From NCBI RefSeq assembly GCF_026672425.1, contig NZ_JAPPRC010000003.1, forward strand, positions 1,470,501 to 1,534,500: a stretch of DNA of 64,000 nt, in the 5' to 3' direction. The notes below the pieces were generated by a model. It saw only the letters and a program-made list of their open reading frames with translations, ran no database searches and had not been told where the DNA came from. The DNA comes from Pannonibacter sp. SL95 (GTDB taxonomy: Bacteria > Pseudomonadota > Alphaproteobacteria > Rhizobiales > Stappiaceae). The position numbers were made by a program, and so were the translations under genes. Every line of letters starts with the position of its first letter. The stretch's first letter is position 1. Positions 39,326 through 49,355 of this stretch are shown in pieces.

Positions 39326-40107
39326 TGCGCGACATCTTCGAAGACCTCAACTCGGATCTTGCCAAGTACGACCCGGTCGAACGGGCCAAGGAACTGGCGC
39401 GCCGCGAACTGCCGAAGCGCTTCTACCAGAGTGTCGGCATTACCGAGACCGAGGGCGGGCATGCAGTGACCCTCGACGGGCGCCAGGTGAAGACGCCAGC
39501 CAAGAAGCTGCTGGCCCTGCCCAACAAGGCGCTTGCCGAGGCGGTAGCGGCGGAATGGGACGCTCAGGAGAGCGTCATCAACCCCGGTCTCATGCCGTTG
39601 ACGCGCATCGCCAATGCGGCAATCGATGCCGTCGGCCAGCGTTTTGCCGAGGTGGCGGACGAGATCGCCCGCTATGCCGGCAATGACGCCCTGTGCTACC
39701 GCGCCGAAGACCCGGCGCGCCTGGCCGAGCGTCAGCGCCTCACCTGGGATCCGCTGCTGGAGGCAGCGGCCGCAGAGCTTGGCGCGCGGTTCCGCCTTGG
39801 GGCAGGCGTCATGCATGTCGGTCAGGACGAGGCCCTGGTTGCAGCCTATCGCAAGGCGCTGGACGGCTTCAGCCCGCTCCAGCTCGCGGCCCTGCATACG
39901 GTGACCTCGATCACCGGCTCGGCGGTTATTGCCCTATTGCTGGCACGTGGCGCGCACGAGGCCGAGGCGCTGTGGTCCGCGGCGCATGTCGACGAGGACT
40001 GGAATGCCGAACTTTGGGGCGAAGACGCGGAAGCAAAACGCATCCGCGCCTACAAGCGCAAGGAATATGACGCGGCAGCGCTGATCTTGACCTCCAGCCC
40101 CCAGTAG
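39325..40107 (+). CDS. ATP12-family F1-ATPase assembly chaperone
   Basis: Homologue of mitochondrial Atp12, which binds the F1 alpha subunit before hexamer assembly; found mainly in alphaproteobacteria and mitochondria. The 260-residue product has the family N-terminal segment RELPKRFYQSVGI, the TLDGRQVKTPAKKLLALPN strand region near residue 48, and the conserved C-terminal HTVTSITGSAVIALLLARG with acidic AHVDEDWN. The start overlaps the phosphatase stop by one base. It is strong evidence for an alphaproteobacterial source. Confidence 0.93.
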   Translation: MRDIFEDLNSDLAKYDPVERAKELARRELPKRFYQSVGITETEGGHAVTLDGRQVKTPAKKLLALPNKALAEAVAAEWDAQESVINPGLMPLTRIANAAIDAVGQRFAEVADEIARYAGNDALCYRAEDPARLAERQRLTWDPLLEAAAAELGARFRLGAGVMHVGQDEALVAAYRKALDGFSPLQLAALHTVTSITGSAVIALLLARGAHEAEALWSAAHVDEDWNAELWGEDAEAKRIRAYKRKEYDAAALILTSSPQ

Positions 40108-40139
40108 AGCTGCTTTCCGGCAGGTCGCTGCTTGAATGC

Positions 40140-40673
40140 TTAGGCCCGGGCCGTGGACCTGCCAAGAAAACGCCGGCGCAGGATCTGGCACAGGACCGTC
40201 GCCGAGACATAGAGGCCGACGCCAAACGCGAAATGCGTACAAAGGTTTCGAATGCGTGCCCCCATCGGATCTGGCGACAGGCTTGATGCGATGCCAAACC
40301 CCATGCTTGGCTGCATCAGGAAGAACGGCGCGATGATCGTCGAGATGCCGAAGATCAGCGCCGGCAAGAGAGTTGGCCGACGAACCCAGTCCAGCCCCAT
40401 GACAGCCAGAAACAGGCCGGCGAACAGAATGCCGACCATGTAGTGACCCAGCCAGCCGATGATTACCTCGTTGGCGAACTCAGGGGCCTGCATGATCGTT
40501 GAATGCTGGAACGTGCCGTCGGCCAGATGGGCAAACCATCGTCCGAGGATGGCGTTGCTTGCCCCGCGCATGCCAAGGAATGTGCCGCTGAACAGAATCC
40601 ATAGATCGAGAACCAAGGTGGCTCCTATTCCGACAAACAGCGAATAGAGAACATAATCCCTGTATTTGGTCAT
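40140..40673 (-). CDS. DUF2938 family membrane protein
   Basis: A 177-residue inner-membrane protein of unknown function with about five predicted helices (around residues 7-26, 72-96, 103-122 and 143-165 among them). The GRWFAHLADGTF, NEVIIGWLGHYMVG and GLDWVRRPTLLPALIFG segments match what I recall of the DUF2938 family. The start MTKYRDYVLY at 40673 is chosen because GAGGG lies six bases upstream; a longer form from 40694 is possible. It converges on the ATP12 gene with a 32-base gap. No function is known. Confidence 0.8.
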   Translation of the reverse strand: MTKYRDYVLYSLFVGIGATLVLDLWILFSGTFLGMRGASNAILGRWFAHLADGTFQHSTIMQAPEFANEVIIGWLGHYMVGILFAGLFLAVMGLDWVRRPTLLPALIFGISTIIAPFFLMQPSMGFGIASSLSPDPMGARIRNLCTHFAFGVGLYVSATVLCQILRRRFLGRSTARA

Positions 40674-40886
40674 AACTGATCCCTCACGATCCAAACTTAC
40701 ATGCTCTTGCGCCAGACCAACCGGGATCGCAGCGGTTGGTGCGAGGCTGATCTATGCTGCGCTTCGGCTGGCGTGCTCGTGCCGGTGCCGGAATGCCTGC
40801 ATGTCCGTTTCAGGTTGGCGCCGGAAGCAGATTGAATCCAAAGATGTCCAGCATTGGCAGCGTGACCGTCTGCGCTGGAAAAGGGG

Positions 40887-41525
40887 TTAGCTTCGTCTGC
40901 TTGAAAGCTCTGACCGCGATGCTCGGACCAGGCAGTCAATGGCAACGCGCATGCCATCGGAGCGCCTGACCGGGCGTTCGATGCGGCTGGCCTTCTCGAT
41001 CGACAGTGTGCCGGCGAGAATTCCGGCAACGTCATCGGCGGTGTAGAGTACCTCTGGATCCTGAGGGCCGCCTGTGCCGTGGCGCAGATTGTCGCTGTCG
41101 TGTCCGACCAACAGCAGAGTGCCCTCAGGCGCGACGGCGCGCGCCGCGGTCCTCAACACTTGCCGAAGTTCCTCCATAGGTACCTGCAAGTAGAAAATGA
41201 TGACGAGGTCGAAACCGTTTTCGCGCGGAATGAAGTTAAGCAGATCAGAGGTTTCTGTCGTCAGTTGCCGGGAAACGCCGCGCTGCGCGGCCAGCTTCGC
41301 CGCCTTTTCTAAGGCGACCTCCGAGAAGTCGACCGCATGGACTTGCCAGCCCTGTTCGCAAAGCCAAACGGCGTTGCGCCCTTCACCGGCCGCAAGGTCC
41401 AGCGCGACACCGGGTGTCATCCCTATCAATTCCAGCTTGAGGGACGTGTTCGCTTCTTCGGTCCAGATAAACTCACTGGTGGCGTAACGACGGTTCCAGT
41501 CGTCCCGCTGCATAGGAATGAACAT
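40887..41525 (-). CDS. Class I SAM-dependent methyltransferase
   Basis: A 212-residue soluble methyltransferase. Motif I (ALDLAAGEGRNAVWL) lies at about residues 41-55, an acidic residue for SAM ribose binding in VDFSEVALEKA near 65, and the later motif FDLVIIFYLQVP near 104. The N-terminal RDDWNRRYATSEFIWT resembles TehB/thiopurine-type enzymes, but no substrate can be named. GAGGAGA precedes the ATG at 41525. Codon use is less GC-biased than in neighbours, which might hint at recent acquisition. Bases 40695-40886 and 41526-41694 around it show no gene. Confidence 0.85.
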   Translation of the reverse strand: MFIPMQRDDWNRRYATSEFIWTEEANTSLKLELIGMTPGVALDLAAGEGRNAVWLCEQGWQVHAVDFSEVALEKAAKLAAQRGVSRQLTTETSDLLNFIPRENGFDLVIIFYLQVPMEELRQVLRTAARAVAPEGTLLLVGHDSDNLRHGTGGPQDPEVLYTADDVAGILAGTLSIEKASRIERPVRRSDGMRVAIDCLVRASRSELSSRRS

Positions 41526-41694
41526 GCTTGTCTCCTCGCTGACCTGGCACGACCTGTCGAACTAGGGCAGCTTAGAGGCAGGCAAGGACTGCGGGGAACA
41601 GGCGCGAAATGCATTCAAATGCTGCATTTCGCGCAGGCGTCAGCTCTGGTCACCAGAAATGGACATACCGCGACCGGTTTTGTTGGTGCCAAGT

Positions 41695-42426
41695 TCAGAT
41701 CTCGAATTCCTCGATCTCCGTGAAGGCCTTGCGCAGGGCGTTGGACCAGGCGGAGGACAAGGTCTGGAAATACGGATCATCCTTGTGGATGCGCTTCTGC
41801 CGCTTCAGCGTGTAGCTGTCGGTGTTGTAGAGCAGCAGATCGATCGGCATGCCAACAGAGAGATTCGACCGGAGGGTCGAATCGAAGGACAGCAGCACCA
41901 GCTTGGCAGCCTCGCCCAGGCGCATGTCCGAGCGGGTGACACGGTCGAGGATCGGCTTGCCGTATTTGTGCTCGCCGATCTGGAAGAACGGCGTGTCCTT
42001 CGTTGCCTCGATGAAGTTGCCGGCCGAATAGATCTGGAACAGGCGCGGCTCCTCGCCCTTGATCTGGCCGCCGAAGATCATCGTGACGAAGAAGCTCTCG
42101 GCATTGGCCGCCAAAGCCTCGCCATCAATGGCGCGCACGTCACGCACCGACTGGCCAACCAGCCGGGCTGCCTGGAACATGGTCTCCACGGTCATCAGGT
42201 TGACCGGGTTCTGGGTCGGTGCAGCGATCTGTTCCGACAGGATCGACACGACAGACTGCGAGACTGCAAGGTTGCCAGCGGTCATCAGCGAGAAGACGCG
42301 CTCGCCCGGCAGTTCCCAGGTGTGCAGTTTCTTGAAGCAGGCGATGTTGTCCACGCCCGCGTTGGTGCGGGTGTCGGCGGCAAAGACGAGCCCCCGATCC
42401 AGTTTCAATCCGACGCAATAGGTCAC
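41695..42426 (-). CDS. Anbu (proteasome-like peptidase, ancestral beta subunit)
   Basis: A 243-residue N-terminal-nucleophile hydrolase of the T1 family. The chosen GTG at 42426 gives VTYCVGLKLDRGLVFAADTR: Thr2 would become the N-terminal nucleophile after Met removal, with Asp18 and a Lys pair at 32-33 where proteasome beta subunits carry catalytic Asp and Lys. A longer frame from 42456 would bury the Thr and is rejected. No HslU- or Mpa-like ATPase is nearby. It is the last gene of a four-gene minus-strand cluster with a transglutaminase, an alpha-E protein and an ATP-grasp enzyme. Anbu assembles as a stacked, spiral-like ring in studied species; its substrate is unknown. Confidence 0.9.
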   Translation of the reverse strand: MTYCVGLKLDRGLVFAADTRTNAGVDNIACFKKLHTWELPGERVFSLMTAGNLAVSQSVVSILSEQIAAPTQNPVNLMTVETMFQAARLVGQSVRDVRAIDGEALAANAESFFVTMIFGGQIKGEEPRLFQIYSAGNFIEATKDTPFFQIGEHKYGKPILDRVTRSDMRLGEAAKLVLLSFDSTLRSNLSVGMPIDLLLYNTDSYTLKRQKRIHKDDPYFQTLSSAWSNALRKAFTEIEEFEI

Positions 42427-42466
42427 GTGTCGTCTGCCTCTGATAGCGGCGGCCACTCAGGCGCGG

Positions 42467-43285
42467 CTATTGCTGCTGTTGCTGTCCCTCGGCGCGCAGG
42501 ACGTCGACCTCGACGCGCAGGTTCTCCTCGGTGCCACCAAACCGGATGCCGCGGATCGGAGAAGCGGAACGCGAGTCCAGCCCAACCGTCAAGCGGATAT
42601 AGCGATCCGTCGGGCACAAGCCGTTGGAGATGTCGAAACCGACCCAGCCAAGCCCCTCGAGCCACGCCTCGGCCCAGGCGTGATGGGCCTCAGATTCCTG
42701 CTCGGCCTCCAGATGCAGATAGCCGGATGTGTAGCGGGCCGGGACACCTGCGGCGCGGGCGGCGGCAATGAAGATATGCGCATGGTCCTGGCAGACGCCT
42801 TCGCCGGTGGCGAGCGCCTCCTGGGCGGAGGCATGTGTCTCCGTCACGCCAATTCGGTAACCGACCTTGTCGCGGATGGCGTGCATCAGCGCGTGGCAGC
42901 CGGCAATCTGATCTGCAGGGGTGATCAGCTGCGCGAGCTTGCGGATCGCCTGGTTTGCCTCGGTGAGCTGGGTGACGCGGGTGAAGACGCGGACGGGTGC
43001 CTCGGCGACCTCCTGTCCGATCACCCCTGCGAGATCTGCCGTTTCCACTTCGCCGGTGGCGGTGATCTCGACCTCCTCGATCGGCAGGCTGGAGGAGATC
43101 ATGTGCACCAGATTGCCGAACGCATCGTGATAGGCCGTGGCGCGCTCGATGCCGGGGGCATTGATGGACCAGGACAGGATCCGCTGGCCCGGTCCATGCG
43201 GCGGCGTCAGGCGCAGCTGCTGCATGGCGTTGGCGAGCGGCGTGTCATAGCGGTAGCGCGTTGTGTGGCGAACAGTGAGGCGCAT
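42467..43285 (-). CDS. Transglutaminase-like cysteine protease
   Basis: A 272-residue protein with a bacterial transglutaminase N-terminal beta domain (about 1-100, MRLTVRHTTRYRYDTP) and a papain-like core. The triad is Cys165 (GEGVCQDHAH), His202 (HHAWAEAW) and Asp218 (GFDISNG). It ends in a run of five Gln, which is odd for the family and might be a processed or interacting tail. No signal peptide is seen, so it acts in the cytoplasm. It lies 46 bases after the alpha-E gene and 40 before Anbu, in the standard module order, and probably cleaves or deconjugates the peptide made by the ATP-grasp enzyme. Confidence 0.92.
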   Translation of the reverse strand: MRLTVRHTTRYRYDTPLANAMQQLRLTPPHGPGQRILSWSINAPGIERATAYHDAFGNLVHMISSSLPIEEVEITATGEVETADLAGVIGQEVAEAPVRVFTRVTQLTEANQAIRKLAQLITPADQIAGCHALMHAIRDKVGYRIGVTETHASAQEALATGEGVCQDHAHIFIAAARAAGVPARYTSGYLHLEAEQESEAHHAWAEAWLEGLGWVGFDISNGLCPTDRYIRLTVGLDSRSASPIRGIRFGGTEENLRVEVDVLRAEGQQQQQ

Positions 43286-43331
43286 GGTCGTTTATCCTCG
43301 GTCCGTCTGGGAAGACGTCTCAGGCGCAATT

Positions 43332-44276
43332 TCAGGCGAAGTTGTAGTCACGCGCGAGCCGGTCAGCGAAAGCGTTGTTGCGCAAGGTGAAATCGGTCAG
43401 AAACTCATGCAGACCGCTCTCGAAGATGTCTTTCATCGATCCGCCGCGCAGCTGTTCGTGGATGACGGCTGCCTGTGCCGCGCTGGGCATCTCGTCGCCG
43501 TAGAAGGCGGTGAGATCGGCCATTGTACCATTGATCCAGTCGTAGCAATGGGCGAGCGAGCGCGGCATTTCCCGGCGCAGGATGAGGAAGTCTGCCACAT
43601 TCACGCCCTTGATGCGCGGGTCGGGATAGGCAAAGCGATAGCTTCTGAGGCCCGACATGACGCGCAGGATCGACGTCCACTGGTGATGATGCGCGTTGCC
43701 GCCCACGTCGGTGTCCGGCAGGAAGATCCAGTAGCGCGTGTCCAGAACCCGAGCCGTGTGGTCGGCGCGCTCGACGAAATGACCGAGCTGCGAGAAGTAA
43801 TAGCCGTCATCGCGCAGGATCGTTCCCAGCAGCGCGCCGCGGAACAGCAGCGTCCGCTGGCCGATCCAGGCCAGAAACTCCGGCAGCCGGTCCTGGCTGA
43901 CCGTTTGTGGCTTCACGTCGGCAAACTCGATCCAGGTGGTGTTGATCGCCTCCCACATGTCCGAGGTGATGCCGGTGCGGACCGAGCGGGCATTGTTGCG
44001 CGCGGTCTCGAGGCCGGAATGGATCGAGGAGGGGTTGCGCTTGTCGAACAGCATGAACTGAACGACGCCGCGCTGGGTGATCTCGCCGATCTTTTCCTTG
44101 TAGGCGGCCTCGCAACCGGCACCGGCGAGCACCGACCGCCAGTCGCCGGCAGGATCGGTGCCGAGGTGCGGCAGCATGGCCGTGCGCCAGGCTGCTTCCA
44201 GCAGCTTGGCAGTGTTGTGCGCGCGCTCCTGATAGCGCGACATCCAGAACAGGGAGGAGGCGGTACGGCCAAGCAT
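43332..44276 (-). CDS. Alpha-E domain protein
   Basis: A 314-residue, mostly helical protein of the alpha-E family (DUF403). It starts MLGRTASSLFWMSRYQERAHN, the family signature, at ATG 44276; GGAGGA sits inside the end of the upstream gene, with only four bases between them. An in-frame extension to 44348 lies in that gene and is rejected. The RADHTARVLDTRYW segment near residue 182 is also typical. Biochemical role unknown; it always travels with the circularly permuted ATP-grasp, so it may be its partner or scaffold. Confidence 0.92.
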   Translation of the reverse strand: MLGRTASSLFWMSRYQERAHNTAKLLEAAWRTAMLPHLGTDPAGDWRSVLAGAGCEAAYKEKIGEITQRGVVQFMLFDKRNPSSIHSGLETARNNARSVRTGITSDMWEAINTTWIEFADVKPQTVSQDRLPEFLAWIGQRTLLFRGALLGTILRDDGYYFSQLGHFVERADHTARVLDTRYWIFLPDTDVGGNAHHHQWTSILRVMSGLRSYRFAYPDPRIKGVNVADFLILRREMPRSLAHCYDWINGTMADLTAFYGDEMPSAAQAAVIHEQLRGGSMKDIFESGLHEFLTDFTLRNNAFADRLARDYNFA

Positions 44277-44280
44277 GCGA

Positions 44281-45705
44281 TCAGTCCTCCAGAACCCAGG
44301 TATCCTTGGTGCCGCCACCCTGGCTGGAATTGACCACCAGGGAGCCATTCTTCAGCGCCACGCGGGTCAATCCTCCCGGCGTGATGCGCACCTGATCGCC
44401 GATCAGCACGAAGGGGCGCAAATCGACATGGCGCGGGGCAACGCCCGAGGCCACATGCGTCGGGCAGGCCGAGAGTGCCAGCGTCGGCTGGGCGATGTAG
44501 TTGGTCGGATTGGCCTTGAGGATCTCGCGGAAGGCGGCGATTTCCCGTTTCGAGGCGGTCGGTCCGATCAGCATGCCGTAGCCGCCCGAGCCATGCACCT
44601 CCTTGACGACGATGTCGGCCAGGTTGTCGAGCACATAGGCAAGGTCGTCGGGCCGTGAGCAGTTCCAGGTCGGCACGTTGTTCAGGATCGGCTTTTGCCC
44701 GGTGTAGAACTCGATGATGTCCGGGACATAGGCGTAGATCGCCTTGTCGTCGGCAATGCCGGTGCCCGGCGCATTGCAGATCGTCACCGTGCCGGCGCGA
44801 TAGGCGTCGAACAGGCCCGGCACGCCCAGCATCGAATCCGGCCGGAAGGTGAGGGGATCCAGGAACGCATCGTCGATGCGGCGGTAGATGACATCCACCT
44901 GCTTCGGCTTGCGCGTGGTGCGCATCCAGACCTTGCCATTGTCGACAAAGAGGTCACGGCCCTCGACCAGCTCTACACCCATCTGGTCGGCGAGGAAGGC
45001 GTGCTCGAAATAGGCCGAGTTGTAGATGCCGGGCGTCAGGATGCAGATGGTCGGATCCCCGTTCGCCCCCTCCGGCGCAACGCTCTCCAGCGTCTGGCGC
45101 AAAAGTTCCGGGTAGTGCTCGATGGGCGCCACCCGGTGCATCTGGAAGAGGTCCGGGAACATCCGCATCATCGTTTCGCGGTTCTCCAGCATGTAGGAGA
45201 CGCCGGAGGGCGTGCGGGTGTTATCCTCCAGAACATAAAAGTCATTCTCGCCGACGCGAACGAGATCAGTGCCAATGATATGAGAATAGACGCGCCGGGC
45301 CGGGGTGAAGCCGACCATCTCGGGCAGGAAGGCTGCGTTCTGGATGATCAGGTCGGCGGGGATGCGGCCGGCGCGGATGATCTCCTGGCGGTGGTAGATG
45401 TCATGCAGGAAGGCGTTGAGCGCGCGCACGCGCTGGTCGATGCCGGCCGAAAGACGCCGCCACTCGCCAGCCGAGAGGATGCGCGGGATCGGGTCAAAGG
45501 GAATGAGCCGTTCGGTCGCTGCCTGCGCGCCATAGACGGCGAAGGTGATGCCGAGGCGGCGGAAGATGGTTTCGGCCTCGCGGTTCTTGCGCGACAGGAA
45601 GCCTTTCGGCTGCTTGTCCAGCCAGTCTGCAAGCCGGGCATAGGCCGGGCGGACCGTGCCATCCAGTCCCAGCATTTCGTTGAACACCACCCGTTCTGCG
45701 GCCAT
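44281..45705 (-). CDS. Circularly permuted ATP-grasp type 2 protein
   Basis: A 474-residue enzyme of the circularly permuted ATP-grasp type 2 family (DUF404/DUF407), expected to form amide or peptide bonds using ATP. Conserved segments include [21 protein letters not shown] near residue 160, [18 protein letters not shown] near 315, [17 protein letters not shown] near 370 and [15 protein letters not shown] at the end. The start [13 protein letters not shown] at 45705 follows GGGGGAG; the longer frame to 45909 includes the intergenic region. It is the first gene of the ATP-grasp, alpha-E, transglutaminase, Anbu cluster. Confidence 0.92.
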   Translation of the reverse strand: MAAERVVFNEMLGLDGTVRPAYARLADWLDKQPKGFLSRKNREAETIFRRLGITFAVYGAQAATERLIPFDPIPRILSAGEWRRLSAGIDQRVRALNAFLHDIYHRQEIIRAGRIPADLIIQNAAFLPEMVGFTPARRVYSHIIGTDLVRVGENDFYVLEDNTRTPSGVSYMLENRETMMRMFPDLFQMHRVAPIEHYPELLRQTLESVAPEGANGDPTICILTPGIYNSAYFEHAFLADQMGVELVEGRDLFVDNGKVWMRTTRKPKQVDVIYRRIDDAFLDPLTFRPDSMLGVPGLFDAYRAGTVTICNAPGTGIADDKAIYAYVPDIIEFYTGQKPILNNVPTWNCSRPDDLAYVLDNLADIVVKEVHGSGGYGMLIGPTASKREIAAFREILKANPTNYIAQPTLALSACPTHVASGVAPRHVDLRPFVLIGDQVRITPGGLTRVALKNGSLVVNSSQGGGTKDTWVLED

Positions 45706-45935
45706 GTTCTCCCCCGTCGTCGTTTGCCGATCATTTAGGCAAGCATGGCAAATGCCATCAGACTGCAAAAGCGCAATCTTCCGGCTTGGCTGCCTTACCT
45801 TTAGGCACATTGTCGGGCTTGCTTGGCTGTCCATCACCCGGTAGGAGCCCGGCGTCCATCTTTGTGCTGACTTTCCGGGCTTTGCGCGCTCATGATAGAC
45901 CGATGGCAAAGCACGTCATGCCAAAGGGGCACACC

Positions 45936-47468
45936 ATGAAGGAAATCCTGGCCGAACTGGAACACCGGCGCGAAACCGCGCGGCTCGGCGGCGGATTGAA
46001 GCGCATCGACGCCCAGCACGCGCGGGGCAAGCTGACGGCACGCGAGCGCATCGACATTTTCCTCGACGAAGGGTCGTTCGAGGAATTCGACATGTTCAAG
46101 CAGCACCGCTGCACCGACTTCGGCATGGACGAGGCGCATATCCCGGGGGACGGCGTCGTCACGGGCTGGGGCACGGTCAATGGCCGTGTTGTCTATGTCT
46201 TTTCCAAGGATTTCACGGTCTTTGGCGGATCGCTGTCCGAAACCCATGCCCAAAAAATCATCAAGATCCAGGACATGGCGCTGCAGAACCGGGCTCCGAT
46301 CATCGGGCTGTTCGACGCTGGCGGCGCGCGCATCCAGGAAGGCGTTGCCGCGCTGGCCGGCTATGGCGAGGTGTTCCAGCGCAACGTGATCGCCTCGGGT
46401 GTGATCCCGCAGATCTCGCTGATCATGGGCCCCTGCGCCGGCGGCGATGTCTATTCGCCCGCGATGACCGACTTCATCTTCATGGTGCGCGACACGTCCT
46501 ACATGTTCGTGACCGGGCCGGATGTGGTGAAGACCGTGACCAATGAAACGGTGACGGCCGAGGAATTGGGCGGGGCAAGCGTCCACACCACCAAGTCCTC
46601 CATCGCCGATGGCGGCTTCGACAATGATGTCGAGGCGCTTCTGGAGATGCGCCGCCTCATCGACTTCCTGCCGATGAACAACGCGGCCGATGTGCCGGAA
46701 GTCGATTGCCACGACGATCCCTCGCGGCTCGATCTCAGCCTCGACACGCTGATTCCGAACAATCCGAACAAGCCCTATGACATGAAGGAACTGGTGCTGA
46801 AGACCGTCGACGAGAGCGACTTCTTCGAGATCCAGGCCGGATTTGCCAAGAACATCATCACTGGCTTCGGCCGCATCGAGGGCCGGACGGTGGGCATCAT
46901 TGCCAACCAGCCGATGGTGCTTGCGGGTGTGCTGGACAGTGACGCCAGCCGCAAGGCCGCGCGGTTCGTGCGCTTCTGCGACTGTTTCAACATACCGATC
47001 GTCACCTTCGTCGACGTTCCGGGCTTCCTGCCGGGCACGGCGCAGGAATATGGCGGGTTGATCAAGCATGGCGCCAAGCTGCTGTTTGCCTATGCCGAAG
47101 CGACCGTTCCGAAAGTCACCGTCATCACCCGCAAGGCCTATGGCGGGGCCTATGACGTGATGAGCTCCAAGCACATCGGCGGCGACATCAACTACGCCTG
47201 GCCGACGGCCGAGATTGCGGTGATGGGGGCCAAGGGCGCAGTCGAGATCCTGTACCGCTCGGAACTGGCCGACAAGGACAAGATCGCCAAGCGGACCAAG
47301 GACTACGAGACCCGCTTCGCCAATCCCTTCGTTGCAGCCGAGCGCGGCTACATTGACGAGGTGATCATGCCGCATTCGACCCGCAAGCGCGTCTCCCGCG
47401 CGCTGGCACTGCTGCGTGCCAAGAAAGTGGCAATGCCGCTGAAGAAGCACGACAACATCCCGCTCTGA
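45936..47468 (+). CDS. pccB: Propionyl-CoA carboxylase beta subunit (carboxyltransferase)
   Basis: It transfers the carboxyl group from biotin to propionyl-CoA, giving methylmalonyl-CoA. The 510-residue product starts [19 protein letters not shown], preceded by AAAGGGG; two upstream in-frame ATGs (45903, 45918) are less well placed. The tandem crotonase-like halves contain [14 protein letters not shown] and [14 protein letters not shown] (about residues 125-170) and the second-half oxyanion region [15 protein letters not shown] and [14 protein letters not shown]-like segment near 395. The biotin subunit pccA lies 3.9 kb away on the same strand. Confidence 0.94.
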   Translation: MKEILAELEHRRETARLGGGLKRIDAQHARGKLTARERIDIFLDEGSFEEFDMFKQHRCTDFGMDEAHIPGDGVVTGWGTVNGRVVYVFSKDFTVFGGSLSETHAQKIIKIQDMALQNRAPIIGLFDAGGARIQEGVAALAGYGEVFQRNVIASGVIPQISLIMGPCAGGDVYSPAMTDFIFMVRDTSYMFVTGPDVVKTVTNETVTAEELGGASVHTTKSSIADGGFDNDVEALLEMRRLIDFLPMNNAADVPEVDCHDDPSRLDLSLDTLIPNNPNKPYDMKELVLKTVDESDFFEIQAGFAKNIITGFGRIEGRTVGIIANQPMVLAGVLDSDASRKAARFVRFCDCFNIPIVTFVDVPGFLPGTAQEYGGLIKHGAKLLFAYAEATVPKVTVITRKAYGGAYDVMSSKHIGGDINYAWPTAEIAVMGAKGAVEILYRSELADKDKIAKRTKDYETRFANPFVAAERGYIDEVIMPHSTRKRVSRALALLRAKKVAMPLKKHDNIPL

Positions 47469-47506
47469 GCGGCAAAGCCGGGCAGGGCGCTTCACGACGC
47501 TGAATG

Positions 47507-47539
47507 AAAAAGGGCGGATCCGGGGATCCGCCCTTTTTT
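47507..47539. terminator. Bidirectional terminator between pccB and the chemoreceptor
   Basis: GGGCGGATC (47512-47520) pairs with GATCCGCCC (47525-47533) around a CGGG loop, flanked by AAAAA on the left and a T run on the right. It can terminate both pccB (+ strand) and the converging chemoreceptor gene (- strand). Confidence 0.92.
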
Positions 47540-47564
47540 ATGTCTGCACGCGTCTGACAGGCCG

Positions 47565-49355
47565 TCAGGCGGCCTTGACGGAGGTCTCGGACACGAAGGC
47601 TTCGATGGCTTTCTGCAGCACGCTTGCGCGCTGGTTGAGGGTCTGGGCCTCGTCCTGCAGCTTGTCGGCGAGACGGCTGTTGTCCTGGGTCATCGACCCG
47701 ACCTGGTTGACCGACTGGGTCAGGGTGTCGGTGTTGTGGGTCGAGACCTGGGCGGCACGGGCGATTTCGCCGGTTGCCTCTTCCTGCTGGGCGATCGAGA
47801 AGGCGAGATCTTCGACGAAGCCCTGCATTTCGGTCAGGATGCCGTTGATTGAGTTGATCGACGAGACGGAGCTGGTGGTCGAGCTCTGGATCGCCTCGAT
47901 CTGGGTGCGGATGTCGTCGGTTGCCCGGGCGGTCTGGTTGGCGAGCGTCTTCACTTCGGCTGCCACAACCGCGAAGCCCTTGCCGGATTCGCCGGCGCGG
48001 GCGGCCTCGATGGTGGCGTTGAGGGCCAGGAGATTGGTCTGTTCGGCAATGTCCTGGATGAGGCCGATGACGGTGCCGATGCTCTCGGCCATCTTGTCGA
48101 GCCGCTCCATATTGGTGCTTGCCTCGGACGAGACTGAACTTGCAGCGCCGATGCGGGTCTTCACATGGGTGATGCGCGAGGTGATCTCGGACAGGGACGA
48201 GGTCAGCTCGGTGGTCGCAGACGCCACGGTCTGGGCGGCGGAGCCAGCCTCGGACGTTGCCACCAGCGAGCGGCGGGACTGTTCATCCGTTGCGCTGGCC
48301 GAGTGCTTGAGCTGGCCAGAGATGCCCTGAAGATCCTTCACCGAGCCTGACAGATCGCCAAAGATGCCGGCGACGCGTTCATTGAAGGACATGGCGATGT
48401 TGCGCCGTTCGGCTGCGATGCGCTGATTGACGGCGGCGGCCTCTTCGGCCTGACGGCCTTCCATCGCCCGCTTTTCGATCAGGGACTGGCGGAAGCTTTC
48501 GAGGGCGGTCGCCATGTCCCCGATCTCGTCGCTGCGCCCCAGTGCAGAGATCTGCGTATCAATAGCACCGCCGGCGATGGCGGTCATGTCGTTGCCCAGC
48601 CGGTTCATGCTGCGCAGCATGGCGAAGTAGACGAGGGCGACCAGGCCGAACAGCGTTGCCAGGGTGACGGCAATCGAGATGTCGAGGATCAGATTGGCCA
48701 TTTTGTTTTCGGCCTGGCCCTCGTCGATCGCAGAACTGGTGCGCTCTTCCATCAGCTGGTAGAACTTGTCGACCGGCTTCATGATGTTGGACTTAAAGGT
48801 GTGGTACTGCGCACTGTGCAGCATCTTGATCGGCTTGGCCGGATCGTCGGTCGCGATCGGCTTGCCGTCCTTGTCGAGACCCTTGATGTAGTTCATGGCC
48901 TCAACTTCCAGCGCCACGAGGCCATCGGAGTTTTTCTTGGCTTCGTCGAGCAGCGCCATTTCGGCTTCCGTGAAGCCTGCGGCAATCATCCGGTCCTGCA
49001 GTGATTGGGTCGATCCGTCGGCGCGCGGCTTGGCGTTGCCGGCCGCGACAAAGTCCCAATAGATGCGATGGTAGTCCTGAGGCGTCGGCTTCTTGCCGTT
49101 GCGGATGTCGAGGATCGCGTTGTACTGCGCCTCAAATTGCGCGTCACCTGTCACCACATAAGTCCGGGCAAGGCGTGTCAGGTCATCCGAGCTCTGGCGC
49201 AGTTCATCGGCCAGCAAGTATGACTGATACTTGCTCTCGATTGCCTCTCCCAGGTGATGGTTGGCGTGTGCGGACTGCTGCAGTGCAAACACGAGGCCGG
49301 CGCCCGATACTGCGGAGATGCCTGCTGCCACAAGTATGAGTGTAGAAATTCGCAT
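47565..49355 (-). CDS. Methyl-accepting chemotaxis protein with helical-bundle sensor
   Basis: A 596-residue chemoreceptor. A membrane helix (about 4-26) precedes a periplasmic domain of about 190 residues that is mainly helical ([24 protein letters not shown]), resembling four-helix or HBM-type sensors, then a second helix (about 220-245), a HAMP domain and the signalling coiled coil with [19 protein letters not shown] near residue 448. It ends in a short VKAA with no CheR pentapeptide. The start [12 protein letters not shown] is preceded by a GGGGGAA-type site. Small organic acids are typical ligands of such sensors, but no ligand is assigned. Confidence 0.9.
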   Translation of the reverse strand: MRISTLILVAAGISAVSGAGLVFALQQSAHANHHLGEAIESKYQSYLLADELRQSSDDLTRLARTYVVTGDAQFEAQYNAILDIRNGKKPTPQDYHRIYWDFVAAGNAKPRADGSTQSLQDRMIAAGFTEAEMALLDEAKKNSDGLVALEVEAMNYIKGLDKDGKPIATDDPAKPIKMLHSAQYHTFKSNIMKPVDKFYQLMEERTSSAIDEGQAENKMANLILDISIAVTLATLFGLVALVYFAMLRSMNRLGNDMTAIAGGAIDTQISALGRSDEIGDMATALESFRQSLIEKRAMEGRQAEEAAAVNQRIAAERRNIAMSFNERVAGIFGDLSGSVKDLQGISGQLKHSASATDEQSRRSLVATSEAGSAAQTVASATTELTSSLSEITSRITHVKTRIGAASSVSSEASTNMERLDKMAESIGTVIGLIQDIAEQTNLLALNATIEAARAGESGKGFAVVAAEVKTLANQTARATDDIRTQIEAIQSSTTSSVSSINSINGILTEMQGFVEDLAFSIAQQEEATGEIARAAQVSTHNTDTLTQSVNQVGSMTQDNSRLADKLQDEAQTLNQRASVLQKAIEAFVSETSVKAA

